In this document: positions 51,982 through 60,302 of the stretch, piece by piece
How positions within the stretch are numbered: the stretch's first letter is position 1
Layout of the letters: each line of letters starts with the position of its first letter
From: Nocardia sp. alder85J
GTDB lineage: Bacteria; Actinomycetota; Actinomycetes; Mycobacteriales; Mycobacteriaceae
Direction of reading: 5' to 3'
DNA length: 64,000 nt
Assembly (NCBI RefSeq): GCF_020176955.2
Contig: NZ_JAIUCZ020000004.1
Span: forward strand, 186,001 to 250,000
Position numbers and translations under genes: made by a program
Notes under the pieces: model-generated
Told to the model about the DNA's origin: nothing
Database searches by the model: none
What the model saw: the letters and a program-made list of their open reading frames with translations, nothing else

Positions 51982-52929
51982 TCAGTCCCGGGTGGGTGCG
52001 TCCAGCGCATCGAGTGCCGCGCGGGTCTCCGGATCGAGGACGAGATCGCCGGCGCCCAGATTGTCGTCGAGATGGGCGGGATCCGCGGTGCCGGGGATGA
52101 GCAGAGTGTTCTGGTAGTGGGCGAGCAGCCAGGCCAGACCGATGCTCGCGGAAGTGGTGTGCAGGCGTGCGGCAACGGCCTGGACGACCGGGTTGTCGGC
52201 GATCGGGGTGTGGCCGGGTAACGCGGCGGAGCCCAGGGGGAAGTACGGCACCCAGGCGATGCCGTGCGCCCTGCACACCTCGAGCGCCGATTCGGTGCTG
52301 CGGTTGGTGACGTTGAACACGTTCTGCACACACACGATTCCGGCGGGGAGCGCCGCGCGCAGCGTGTCGGCCGCGACGTTGCTCAGGCCGATGCCGCCGA
52401 TCAGGCCCTCGTCGCGCAGGGCGATCAGCTCGGCGAGCTGGTCGTCGAGGGCGACCACCTGGTCGCCGGTCGCGATGATGCCCGGGGGGATGTCCGTGCG
52501 CCGCAGGTTCACCACCGGCAGCCGGTCCATCCGCAGTTCGGTCAGATTCGCGTGGATCTGGGCGCGCAGCTGTTCGGGTCGTTGCGCGGCGACCAGCGGA
52601 CCGCCGTCGTCGGCGGCGCCCACCTTGGTGACCACCACCAGATCCGCGTCGTAGGGGGCCAGCGCGGTGTGGATGAGCCGGTTGCAGGCGCCGGCGCCGT
52701 AGAACTGGGCGGTATCGATGTGGTTCACGCCGCGTTCGCTCGCGCGCCGGAGCACCGCGACCGCGACCTCCGGGTCGACCGGCGGAACTCGCCTGCGTAC
52801 CAACTGCATCGCGCCGAATCCGAGGCGGGCGACCGGCCGGTCGCCGAGCAGCGCGGTGCCGCCGGGGCGGTGCGGCCGCGCTGCGGAACTGCCGGTGGCG
52901 GCGCCCACCGGGCTGGTGTCGGATGTCAT
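51982..52929 (-). CDS. Aldo/keto reductase
   Basis: A 315-residue NADPH-dependent oxidoreductase. Motifs include LGFGAMQL, GVNHIDTAQFYGAGACNRL (catalytic Asp and Tyr), DLVVVTKVG (catalytic Lys) and GIGLSNVAADTL. The C-terminal NADP-binding segment is recognisable (LIPGTADPAHLDDN). It diverges from a TetR gene, and two palindromic operators occupy the promoter region, so it is probably repressed by that regulator and induced by a toxic carbonyl or similar ligand. Substrate unknown. Confidence 0.9.
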   Translation of the reverse strand: MTSDTSPVGAATGSSAARPHRPGGTALLGDRPVARLGFGAMQLVRRRVPPVDPEVAVAVLRRASERGVNHIDTAQFYGAGACNRLIHTALAPYDADLVVVTKVGAADDGGPLVAAQRPEQLRAQIHANLTELRMDRLPVVNLRRTDIPPGIIATGDQVVALDDQLAELIALRDEGLIGGIGLSNVAADTLRAALPAGIVCVQNVFNVTNRSTESALEVCRAHGIAWVPYFPLGSAALPGHTPIADNPVVQAVAARLHTTSASIGLAWLLAHYQNTLLIPGTADPAHLDDNLGAGDLVLDPETRAALDALDAPTRD

Positions 52930-52964
52930 GGCGGCCTCTCGAATGGCATAGTGGAACAGAAGAA

Positions 52965-52980
52965 CCGGAGGGTCCTCCGG
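52965..52980. promoter_or_regulatory. TetR operator O1 (CCGGAGGGTCCTCCGG)
   Basis: A 16-bp near-perfect palindrome, 36 nt upstream of the aldo/keto reductase start. It matches O2 at 53002 as an inverted copy (GAGGGTCCTCCG versus CGGAGGACCCTC). Confidence 0.75.
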
Positions 52981-53001
52981 ATGATGTCAGCCTAACAGAA
53001 A

Positions 53002-53015
53002 CGGAGGACCCTCCG
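53002..53015. promoter_or_regulatory. TetR operator O2 (CGGAGGACCCTCCG)
   Basis: A 14-bp palindrome in the inverted orientation of O1, centre-to-centre about 36 bp away and upstream of the tetR start. The pair suggests control of both divergent genes by one repressor. Confidence 0.75.
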
Positions 53016-53059
53016 CTTGCTCGAGGGGATTGTGCCGTGACATTCGACAGGGTGCTGCC

Positions 53060-53614
53060 GTGACGGCGGGTCGCGCCGACGCCCGGCGCAACCGCGAACT
53101 CCTGCTGGAGACCGCGCGGGAACTGCTCACCACGGAATCCGGGAAGGTGCCGCTGGAGGCGATCGCACGGGCCGCCGGCGTCGGCATCGGCACCCTCTAC
53201 CGCCACTTCCCGACCCGGGAGGCGCTCGTCGAGGCCGTCTACCGGGCCGAGGTGGACCGGCTCTGCGCCGGCGCCGCGGAACTGGCGGCCGCCGGACCCG
53301 CCGATGCCGCGCTGCGCGCCTGGACGGACCGCTTCGCCGACTACATGGCCACCAAGCGCGATATGGCCGACGCGCTGCGTGCGCTCATCGATTCCGGGGC
53401 GGTGACCTCCTCCCAGACGCGGCAGCGCCTGTCCGAGGCGGTCCGGGTCCTGCTCGACGCCGGCGCCGCCGACGGGACACTACGTGCCGACGCGCATGCG
53501 GAGGATGTGGTCGCGAGCCTGGTCGGCATCCATCTCGCCTGCGGTCCCGATCAGCTCGAACAGGCCGGGCGCATGCGGCAACTGCTGTTGGACGGGCTCG
53601 CGCCGCGCTCCTGA
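53060..53614 (+). CDS. TetR-family regulator of the aldo/keto reductase
   Basis: A 184-residue repressor. Helix-turn-helix IARAAGVGIGTLYRHFPTRE (about residues 32-51), then an ordinary ligand domain with YMATKRDMADALRALIDSG. The resemblance is to the many actinobacterial TetR proteins that regulate neighbouring oxidoreductases. GTG at 53060 (VTAGRADARRNREL) was chosen; an upstream in-frame GTG at 53030 would lengthen it by ten. Divergent from the reductase, with palindromic operators between. Confidence 0.9.
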   Translation: MTAGRADARRNRELLLETARELLTTESGKVPLEAIARAAGVGIGTLYRHFPTREALVEAVYRAEVDRLCAGAAELAAAGPADAALRAWTDRFADYMATKRDMADALRALIDSGAVTSSQTRQRLSEAVRVLLDAGAADGTLRADAHAEDVVASLVGIHLACGPDQLEQAGRMRQLLLDGLAPRS

Positions 53615-53634
53615 ATCCCCGGGCGCCGCCGGGA

Positions 53635-53674
53635 CGGGCCGAAGCCCGCCCGCTCCGGCGGTGGCATTTCGGCC
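53635..53674. terminator. Inverted repeats between convergent tetR and NmrA-like genes
   Basis: CGGGC/GCCCG around CGAA (53635-53648) and GGCCGAA/TTCGGCC (53638-53644 with 53668-53674) can form alternative hairpins in the 68-bp gap. Confidence 0.35.
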
Positions 53675-53682
53675 GGGGCCGA

Positions 53683-54582
53683 TCAGACTGCCAGGACAGC
53701 TTTCAGCTGGGCCGCACCCGTGGTGGTGAGCCAGGTCTCGAGATTCTGGAGGCCGGGGAGGATGGCCCGGACCGCTGCGATGTCGGCCTCCCAGCCGTGC
53801 CCGGCTTCGGCGAGTCGCCAGGTGTCGCCGACCGAGGCGGTCAGGGCGTCGGCTTCCGCCTCGGTGAGGCGCTGGTAGCGCAGGGGGTGGCCGACGGCCC
53901 GGCCGATGATCTCGGCGGATTCCGGTGGGGTGTGCGCGTCGCCGGCCAGGTCGAGGGCGAGGCCGTGGAAGCGGTCCGGGTCGGCGAAGGCGAGCGCGGC
54001 GATGGCGCCGATATCGTCGACGGCGATCATCTGGACCGGTCGGTCGGTGCGGAAGATGTGGCGGTTGACGCCGCCGTGGAAGCCGTCCAGGGGCAGCGCG
54101 GCCAGGCCGAGGAAGTTCTCCATGAAGCGCACCGGACGCAACAGGGTGTAGCGCAACCCGCTCGCCCGCGCGGCCTCCTCGATCCGATGCTTGCCGTGGT
54201 TGGCGAAGCTGACCTCGTTGCCGAAGGAGGCGACGCCGGTGAAGACGATCTGCTCGACGCCCGCGGACCGGGCGGCGTCGACGAGCGCCACGCCCCGGTT
54301 CGCCTCCAGGTCCACATCCCAGCCGCCGGGACCGAAGGCGGCCGGTGGAACGAGGAAGACGCCGCCGGCGCCCGCGACGGCGGCCGTCAGCGTCTCCGGC
54401 CGGTCGAAGTCGCCCACGGCGAGTTCGGCGCCGAGTTCGGCCAGGGCCTGCGCCGCAGCCGCATTCGGGTCGCGGACCAGGGCCCGCACCGGGCGGCCCG
54501 CCGCCAGCAACTGCCGGGCGGTGGCGCCGCCCTGGTGGCCCGTGGCGCCGGTGACCAGGACGAGTTCGTTCTGATGGGACAT
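53683..54582 (-). CDS. NmrA-like NAD(P)-binding protein
   Basis: A 299-residue atypical short-chain-dehydrogenase fold protein. It starts MSHQNELVLVTGATGHQGGA with the glycine-rich dinucleotide loop, followed by LVRDPNAAAAQALAELGAEL and VGDFDRPETL, as in NmrA/HSCARG redox sensors and YtfG-type quinone oxidoreductases. No clear catalytic Tyr-Lys pair was identified. The ATG at 54582 is preferred over a GTG two codons upstream. Divergent from a TetR gene, which likely regulates it. Confidence 0.88.
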   Translation of the reverse strand: MSHQNELVLVTGATGHQGGATARQLLAAGRPVRALVRDPNAAAAQALAELGAELAVGDFDRPETLTAAVAGAGGVFLVPPAAFGPGGWDVDLEANRGVALVDAARSAGVEQIVFTGVASFGNEVSFANHGKHRIEEAARASGLRYTLLRPVRFMENFLGLAALPLDGFHGGVNRHIFRTDRPVQMIAVDDIGAIAALAFADPDRFHGLALDLAGDAHTPPESAEIIGRAVGHPLRYQRLTEAEADALTASVGDTWRLAEAGHGWEADIAAVRAILPGLQNLETWLTTTGAAQLKAVLAV

Positions 54583-54689
54583 GTGCACCTCGTCTGTTCG
54601 ATAGAATCCGGGTCGAGCAACCCGTATCCCGGACGATACGGGCGCTCACACCCGATTCACCAGGTCGACCGGGAGGGGTGCGTAACGAA

Positions 54690-55475
54690 ATGAGTTCCGC
54701 CACAGCCGGGCTCGCCGCCCGGGCGGACGCCCGCCGGAACCGAGCGCTGGTGCTGGCCGCCGCGCAGAGCGCCTTCGCCGACCAGGGCGTGTCGGTGTCG
54801 CTGGCCGAGATCGCCCGCCGTGCCGGAGTCGGCGCGGGCACCGTCTACCGCCACTTCCCGACGAAGGCCGACCTGCTGGAAGCCGTGATGCAGCAACGCA
54901 TCGAGCGGATGACCGACCGGGCGACAGCCTGCCTGTCCGCGCCTGACGTGGGCGCGGCGTTCTTCGAATTCTGCGTGTACACGGTCGTTTCCGGGCCGCG
55001 CAATCAGGCGGTCTGCGACGTGATGACCACGGACGACGGCTGGCCCCGCGCGCTGATGCACGGTGCCGGCGAGCGATTCCACCGCGCCCTGCGGGAATTG
55101 CTGGTGGCGGCCCAGCGCCACGGGGCGGTGCGGCCGGACCTCACCCTCACCGACCTGCTCGGCATCTTCACCGGATGCGCTGCGATCCAGCGGGTTTCGG
55201 GAGCGGGCCCGGAGTTGCTGCGGCCCACCCGGATTGCCCTCGACGCGCTGCGTCCGCGCGCCGGCGGGCCGGTCACGAAACCCGCCTCCGACGCTGTTCT
55301 TCGTGACGAAACGCGTAACGAAACAGACACCGCCCACTGCTCGGAATGCGGTGCGGCCCTCCGCCGTCGCGGCACCGGCCGCCCCGCCCGGTTCTGCTCA
55401 CCGGCCTGCCGCCAGAAGGGCCACCGCCGCCGGTCGGCCCGCGCCGCCCAGCCGCCGGCGCACGCGGAATTCTGA
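54690..55475 (+). CDS. TetR-family regulator with C-terminal zinc-ribbon-like tail
   Basis: A 261-residue TetR protein. The N-terminal helix-turn-helix (IARRAGVGAGTVYRHFPTKA, about residues 44-63) and ligand domain (to about 195) are standard. The unusual tail carries CSECGAAL and FCSPACRQKGHRRRS, a C-x2-C ... C-x3-C set typical of small zinc knuckles. The DNA encoding the linker contains three GTNACGAAAC elements. The ATG at 54690 overlaps a fourth such element; a GTG at 54678 is an alternative start. Divergent from the NmrA-like gene, which it probably controls. Confidence 0.85.
   Translation: MSSATAGLAARADARRNRALVLAAAQSAFADQGVSVSLAEIARRAGVGAGTVYRHFPTKADLLEAVMQQRIERMTDRATACLSAPDVGAAFFEFCVYTVVSGPRNQAVCDVMTTDDGWPRALMHGAGERFHRALRELLVAAQRHGAVRPDLTLTDLLGIFTGCAAIQRVSGAGPELLRPTRIALDALRPRAGGPVTKPASDAVLRDETRNETDTAHCSECGAALRRRGTGRPARFCSPACRQKGHRRRSARAAQPPAHAEF
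55272..55324. repeat. Three GTNACGAAAC elements inside the tetR 3' region
   Basis: GTCACGAAAC (55272-55281), GTGACGAAAC (55303-55312) and GTAACGAAAC (55315-55324). The last two are 12 bp apart. A related GTAACGAAAT lies at 54682-54691, over the start codon of the same gene. Confidence 0.6.
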
Positions 55476-55628
55476 CGAGGCGCGGTCGTCGGGCTGTGGT
55501 GGCCGATATCTCGATCGTCGTCCGCTGGGCCGGTGCTCGGCATGCTCGGTCCCGGTACTCGGGAACCGGCGGCCGCCGCCGGGGTCGAGCAGCGGGCGCG
55601 TCGGCCGGGGCCGACGGCTGCGGCCGAT

Positions 55629-55853
55629 TCAGCTGTCCGGCGGTGCCGGGGCAGGGCGCGCCGGCATCGTCGCCACGCCGGTGGTCAGGTCGACCACCGG
55701 TTCGTCGCCGGAGATGCGGTCGTCGGCCTTCGCGACGGCCACCCACTCCTTGCGTTCGTGAACGTGTTTGCGGGACGGGCCGAATATCTCGAGGACGTCG
55801 GCGCCGTGTGGCCGGCCCTCCGGGTGGGTGCGGGATCGGCGCCACCAGCTCAC
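55629..55853 (-). CDS. Short DUF6191-like protein
   Basis: A 74-residue protein (LEIFGPSRKHVHERKEWVAV and DEPVVDLTTGVATMPARP) resembling the short actinobacterial DUF6191 family in its FGPSRKHVxER segment and its terminal D(L)xTGVA motif. GTG start at 55853. It precedes nothing on its strand and follows DUF2237 by 36 nt. Function unknown; the call rests on pattern memory. Confidence 0.5.
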   Translation of the reverse strand: MSWWRRSRTHPEGRPHGADVLEIFGPSRKHVHERKEWVAVAKADDRISGDEPVVDLTTGVATMPARPAPAPPDS

Positions 55854-55889
55854 CGGATCGACCGTACGCGCCCGGGCGGGCGGCTGCCG

Positions 55890-56279
55890 CTAGAGCAGGT
55901 CGCTGACGTCGTCGGGCACGTCGACCGCGTACTTGCGCAGCGTCTCCATCGGGATGACCTCCAGCGCGTTCTCGTGTGTCGCGGCCAGCACCACGGGAGC
56001 GGCGACGCCGTCCTCGTGGGCGTGCAGCCAGCGCACCGCCACCACGCACCAGCGGTCGCCCGGTTGCAGGCCGGGGAAGTTGTTGTCGGGTCGTGGAGTG
56101 ACCAGATCGTTGCCGATCGACTTCTGATGCTCCAGGAATTCGGCCGTCACGACGGTGCACACGGTGTGGCTACCGAGGTCTTCCGGGCCCGTGCTGCAGC
56201 ATCCGTCCCGATAGAAGCCGGTGAGAGGATCGGTGCCACACTCCTCCAGCGGTCCCCCAAGCACATTACGATCGGTCAC
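55890..56279 (-). CDS. DUF2237 protein
   Basis: A 129-residue protein with the DUF2237 pattern: NVLGGPLEECGTDPLTGFYR, DGCCSTGPEDLGSHTVCTVV, then FPGLQPGDRWCVVAVRWLHA and the C-terminal LEVIPMETLRKYAVD. The conserved cysteines suggest metal or redox function, but none has been shown. GTG start at 56279. The frame is open far upstream, but only this part is conserved. Confidence 0.9.
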   Translation of the reverse strand: MTDRNVLGGPLEECGTDPLTGFYRDGCCSTGPEDLGSHTVCTVVTAEFLEHQKSIGNDLVTPRPDNNFPGLQPGDRWCVVAVRWLHAHEDGVAAPVVLAATHENALEVIPMETLRKYAVDVPDDVSDLL

Positions 56280-56350
56280 GAAAGCCGATCCTATTGTCTT
56301 GGTGTCGGATTCGCCGAGCCTTCTCGACCATGGTGTGATCGAAAATCGGG

Positions 56351-56764
56351 TCAGCCCAGCTTGCGGTAGTTCGCGGCCTCCGATTCGTCCGGTTCGGTGG
56401 CGAGGAACGCGTCCAGCATCTCGTCGGCCACCGTGGGGGAGGTGAGCCGCAGGCCGAGCGCGAGGACGTTGGCGTCGTTCCATTTGCGGGCGCCCTCGGC
56501 GGTGGCGCGATCGGTGCACAGCGCCGCGCGGACGCCGGGAACCTTGTTGGCGGCGATCGACACGCCGGTGCCCGTCCAGCAGCACACGACGCCGAGATCG
56601 GCGCGCCCGGTGGCGACGGCCTCGCCGACGCCGCGGCCCGCGTCGGGCCAGGCGATGCCCTCGCCGACCACGATCAGTTCGTGGCCGTGTTCGGTCAGCC
56701 GGGTCTTCAGGTGGTCGGTGAGCTGGGTGCACTCGTCGGTGCCGAAGGCGATCCGCACGGGCAC
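56351..56764 (-). CDS. RpiB/LacA/LacB-family sugar-phosphate isomerase
   Basis: A 137-residue protein of the ribose-5-phosphate isomerase B family. It shows the GVVCCWTGTGVSIAANKVPG active-site loop with the paired cysteines (the proton-transfer residue of RpiB is a cysteine) and ARKWNDANVLALGLRLTSP. In the usual RpiB the motif is GxxxCGTGxG, while here CCWTGTG is slightly changed, so a different sugar phosphate is possible. GTG start at 56764. Downstream DUF2237 follows after 71 nt. Confidence 0.87.
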   Translation of the reverse strand: MPVRIAFGTDECTQLTDHLKTRLTEHGHELIVVGEGIAWPDAGRGVGEAVATGRADLGVVCCWTGTGVSIAANKVPGVRAALCTDRATAEGARKWNDANVLALGLRLTSPTVADEMLDAFLATEPDESEAANYRKLG

Positions 56765-56861
56765 CAGAGTAACGGGATCGGGCCCGGCGGCGGTGGACGA
56801 TCAGGCATTTCCGGCGGCGGCCCGCGCGAGTACCGGCCGGTGTTCTGACAGGATGGGCGCT

Positions 56862-58577
56862 GTGACTGCGCAAGCCTGGATTCTGATCGCCGCAATCGCC
56901 GCCGTCCTGGTGGTGGCGCTCGTCGTCGCCGGATTCGTCCGGTATAAGCGTCGCCGGGTGACCTTGACGCCGGCCGCTCCGACCCGTGAGGTGACCGATC
57001 GGTCGGGTGGCTATACGGCGGCCGGCGGATTCAGTTTCGCGCGGGGCGGTGCGAAGCCGGAAGCGGTCGCCGTGCCGGGCGAGCGCACCGACGACGAGGG
57101 GCAGCCGCACATCGGCGACGACGCCGCCGTGCCGCGCGATTCCACCCGCCGCTCGATCACCGACGTCCGGTTGCCCGAGCCGGGCCGGGAGGAGGCCGTC
57201 GAGGCGGCGAGCGTGCAGACGCCGGAACCGGCTGCGGTCGCCCAGGAGGCGGCAGCGCTGGCCGCGGTCGCGGGTGCGGAGCAGGCGCGGGCAGCTACCG
57301 AGACCGATGGGACGGCTGAGGCTGCTGGTTCCGGTGCGGGTACCGAGACCGGCGCTGAGGCTGGGACTATCGGGGTGAATGGGACTGCCGAGTCCGAATC
57401 CACCGAGTCCACTGCGATCGCCGGTACCGCCGAGTCCACCGGAGTCGCCGGGACTGCGGCCGCCGGAACTGCCGGGGCCGCCGAATCCACCGGAGTCGCC
57501 GACTCCGCCACATCCGGTACCGAAGCCGCGGACCTCGCGACCGCCGAGGAGGCCGCGGCTGCCGCGGCCGATCAGGTGGCCGCGGCGGTGGCTGCCACGA
57601 CCGCTCCCGCCCCTGCCGCGGTCCCGACCACCCCGGCCGCGCCGCTGGAGGAGATCGAACCCACCGAGGGCCGCCTGGATCGGCTGCGCGGGCGGCTGTC
57701 CAGGTCCCAGAACGCGGTCGGCAAGAGTCTGCTCGGTCTGCTCGGCGGCGGTGATCTGGACGAGGATTCCTGGGAGGATATCGAGGACACGCTGGTGATG
57801 GCGGATCTGGGCGCGGCCGTTACCGCGACCATCGTGGACAAGCTTCGCGAACAGATGGCTACCCGCAGTGTCCGCAGCGCCGACCAGGCTCGGGCGGTGT
57901 TGCGCGAGGTGCTGGTCGGGGCGCTGCGCCCCGAACTGGATCGCTCCATCAAGGCGCTGCCGCACGCCGATCACCCGTCGATCCTGCTGGTGGTCGGCGT
58001 CAACGGCACCGGGAAGACCACCACCACCGGCAAGCTCGCGCGAGTCCTGGTGGCCGACGGGCGCCGGGTGCTGCTGGGCGCCGCCGACACCTTCCGTGCC
58101 GCCGCTGCCGATCAGCTGCAAACCTGGGGCGAACGAGTCGGCGCGGAGACCGTGCGGGGTCGCGAGGGCGCCGATCCGGCCTCGGTCGCCTTCGACGCGG
58201 TCACCGCCGGTATCGCGCAAGGCGTCGACGCGGTGCTGGTCGACACCGCCGGTCGGCTGCACACCAAGACCGGTCTGATGGACGAGCTCGGCAAGGTGAA
58301 GCGGGTGGTCGAGAAGAAGGCCGCCGTCGACGAGGTGCTGCTGGTCCTGGACGCCACCGTGGGCCAGAACGGGCTCACCCAGGCCCGGGTGTTCGCCGAG
58401 GTGGTCGACATCACCGGTGTGGTGCTGACCAAACTGGACGGTACGGCCAAGGGCGGCATCGTGTTCCAGGTGCAGCACGAACTGGGCGTGCCGGTGAAGC
58501 TCGTCGGCCTCGGCGAGGGCGCCGACGATCTCGCCCCGTTCGAGCCCGGCGCGTTCGTCGACGCGTTGCTCGGCTGA
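56862..58577 (+). CDS. ftsY: Signal recognition particle receptor FtsY
   Basis: SRP receptor GTPase that docks ribosome-SRP complexes at the membrane. The 571 residues have an N-terminal membrane helix (ILIAAIAAVLVVALVVAGFV) and an acidic, low-complexity A domain with TAESTGVAGTAAAG and AESTGVADSATSG repeats (about 110-250). The NG domain follows: GVNGTGKTTTTGKLA, LLGAADTFRAAAADQL, DTAGRLHTKTGLMDEL, TKLDGTAKGGIVF and the C-terminal GLGEGADDLAPF. GTG at 56862 has AGGA 9 nt upstream; an ATG at 56853 is an alternative. In M. tuberculosis it follows smc; here other genes intervene. Confidence 0.97.
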   Translation: MTAQAWILIAAIAAVLVVALVVAGFVRYKRRRVTLTPAAPTREVTDRSGGYTAAGGFSFARGGAKPEAVAVPGERTDDEGQPHIGDDAAVPRDSTRRSITDVRLPEPGREEAVEAASVQTPEPAAVAQEAAALAAVAGAEQARAATETDGTAEAAGSGAGTETGAEAGTIGVNGTAESESTESTAIAGTAESTGVAGTAAAGTAGAAESTGVADSATSGTEAADLATAEEAAAAAADQVAAAVAATTAPAPAAVPTTPAAPLEEIEPTEGRLDRLRGRLSRSQNAVGKSLLGLLGGGDLDEDSWEDIEDTLVMADLGAAVTATIVDKLREQMATRSVRSADQARAVLREVLVGALRPELDRSIKALPHADHPSILLVVGVNGTGKTTTTGKLARVLVADGRRVLLGAADTFRAAAADQLQTWGERVGAETVRGREGADPASVAFDAVTAGIAQGVDAVLVDTAGRLHTKTGLMDELGKVKRVVEKKAAVDEVLLVLDATVGQNGLTQARVFAEVVDITGVVLTKLDGTAKGGIVFQVQHELGVPVKLVGLGEGADDLAPFEPGAFVDALLG

Positions 58578-58887
58578 GCCCGGCCGGTCGGGTTCGGCGG
58601 TGTGCCGGGTTGTCCGGACAAATATCGGACAACCGTTCTGTAACCGATCACAACGCGATATCGGATGCGCAGGTCGCAACCGTTTTCGCACGCTCACCGC
58701 CGATGATTCACAGCGGTGAACCGGAAGTGCTGTGCGGGTTTCGAAACACAGATGCAACACCACCCGCAGATCCGTTCACGCAGGTGAAACTCGTCGGCGG
58801 CACAGACGAAACACCGTATGAGCAACCTTCTTGGCGTGCAGGCTCGTTGCCGTGAACTTTGGCCGGGCCCGAGATGAGGAGGAACAA
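58578..58887. other. Regulatory spacer upstream of amtB
   Basis: 310 bp with no gene. It holds GTAAC-N5-ACAAC (about 58640-58655) and GTTTCGAAAC-ACAGAT-GCAAC (about 58738-58760), which loosely resemble the GTNAC/GAAAC half-sites of GlnR, the actinobacterial nitrogen regulator. A good Shine-Dalgarno (GAGGAGGAAC) precedes amtB. Confidence 0.4.
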
Positions 58888-60297
58888 GTGGCGTATCCCC
58901 TGACCGGTCTGCCGGATACCGGCGACACCGCATGGATGCTGGCGAGCTCTGCGCTCGTCTTGCTGATGACGCCCGGTCTGGCGTTCTTCTACGGCGGCAT
59001 GGTCCGCTCGAAGAACGTACTGAACATGATCATGATGAGCATCAGTGCGATGGGTATCGTGGGCGTGCTCTGGGCGCTCTTCGGCTATTCCGAAGCGTTC
59101 GGCAACAACAAGTTCGGAGTGATCGGCGACCCGGGCCAGTTCTTCGGCCTGAAGGGTCTCATCGGCGGTAACAGCGTGAAGGCCGTGCCCGCCGCGGCCG
59201 GTACGGCGGCCGTCCCGGAGACCGACATCCCGCTGGCGGGCACGATCCCGATGACGGTCTTCGTGGCCTTCCAGCTGATGTTCGCGATCATCACCGTGGC
59301 CCTGATCTCGGGCGCGGTGGCCGACCGCCTGAAGTTCCGGGGCTGGCTGGTGTTCGCCACGATCTGGGCGATCGTGGTGTACTTCCCGGTCGCGCACTGG
59401 GTGTTCGACTTCAACGTCTCCGACTCCTCGGGCAACCTGGTGCACGCGGGTGGCTGGATCGCCAACAAGTTGCAGGCCATCGACTTCGCCGGTGGTACCG
59501 CGGTCCACATCAACGCCGGCGCCGCGGGCCTGGCCCTGGCCCTGGTGCTCGGCAAGCGCAAGGGCTGGCCGACGACTCCGGCTCGGCCGCACAACATTCC
59601 GTTCGTCATGCTCGGCGCCGGTCTGCTGTGGTTCGGCTGGTTCGGCTTCAACGCCGGTTCCGCGGTGAGCTCCAACGGCCTGGCCGGTTCGACCTTCCTC
59701 ACCACGACCTTCGCCACCTGCTCGGCGATGCTGGGCTGGCTGCTGGTGGAGAAGATCCGCGACGGCAAGCCCACCACCCTCGGTGCCGCTTCCGGCATCG
59801 TCGCGGGCCTGGTCGCCATCACCCCGTCGTGCTCCTCGGTGAACATCCTGGGCGCCTTGGTGATCGGCGTGGTCGCGGGCATCCTCTGCGCGCTGGCCGT
59901 GGGCCTGAAGTTCAAGCTGGGCTTCGACGATTCGCTCGACGTGGTCGGCGTCCACCTCGTCGGCGGTGTCGTCGGCACCCTGATGATCGGCCTGTTCCTC
60001 GCTCCCGAGTCGGGTGCGTCGGGTGCGCTGTCCGGTGCCAAGGGCCTGTTCTACGGCGGCGGTTTCTCGCAGCTGGGCAAGCAGGCGGTCGGTGCGGGTG
60101 CGGTGCTGGCCTACTCCTTCATCGCGTCGCTCATCATCGCCTTCATCGTGAAGTTCACGGTGGGAATCCGTGCCAACGACGAAGAAGAGTCGGTGGGCTT
60201 GGACGAATCGGAGCATGCTGAATCGGCATACGATTTCGCTGCTGTGGGTGGCACGGCACGCACCGCCGTCGTCAAGGACGCCGTCAAGGAGGCATGA
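58888..60297 (+). CDS. amtB: Ammonium transporter AmtB
   Basis: Ammonium channel/transporter. The 469-residue, 11-helix protein starts in the periplasm and shows GLAFFYGGMVRSKNVLNMIM, the twin-histidine region (HINAGAAGLALALVLG and GVHLVGGVVGTLMIG), and a charged C-terminal tail that would contact the PII protein. GTG at 58888 was chosen for the strong GAGGAGGAAC; the frame extends back to 58831. The glnK start lies just after its stop. Likely under GlnR control. Confidence 0.97.
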   Translation: MAYPLTGLPDTGDTAWMLASSALVLLMTPGLAFFYGGMVRSKNVLNMIMMSISAMGIVGVLWALFGYSEAFGNNKFGVIGDPGQFFGLKGLIGGNSVKAVPAAAGTAAVPETDIPLAGTIPMTVFVAFQLMFAIITVALISGAVADRLKFRGWLVFATIWAIVVYFPVAHWVFDFNVSDSSGNLVHAGGWIANKLQAIDFAGGTAVHINAGAAGLALALVLGKRKGWPTTPARPHNIPFVMLGAGLLWFGWFGFNAGSAVSSNGLAGSTFLTTTFATCSAMLGWLLVEKIRDGKPTTLGAASGIVAGLVAITPSCSSVNILGALVIGVVAGILCALAVGLKFKLGFDDSLDVVGVHLVGGVVGTLMIGLFLAPESGASGALSGAKGLFYGGGFSQLGKQAVGAGAVLAYSFIASLIIAFIVKFTVGIRANDEEESVGLDESEHAESAYDFAAVGGTARTAVVKDAVKEA

Positions 60298-60302
60298 CGA
60301 AA

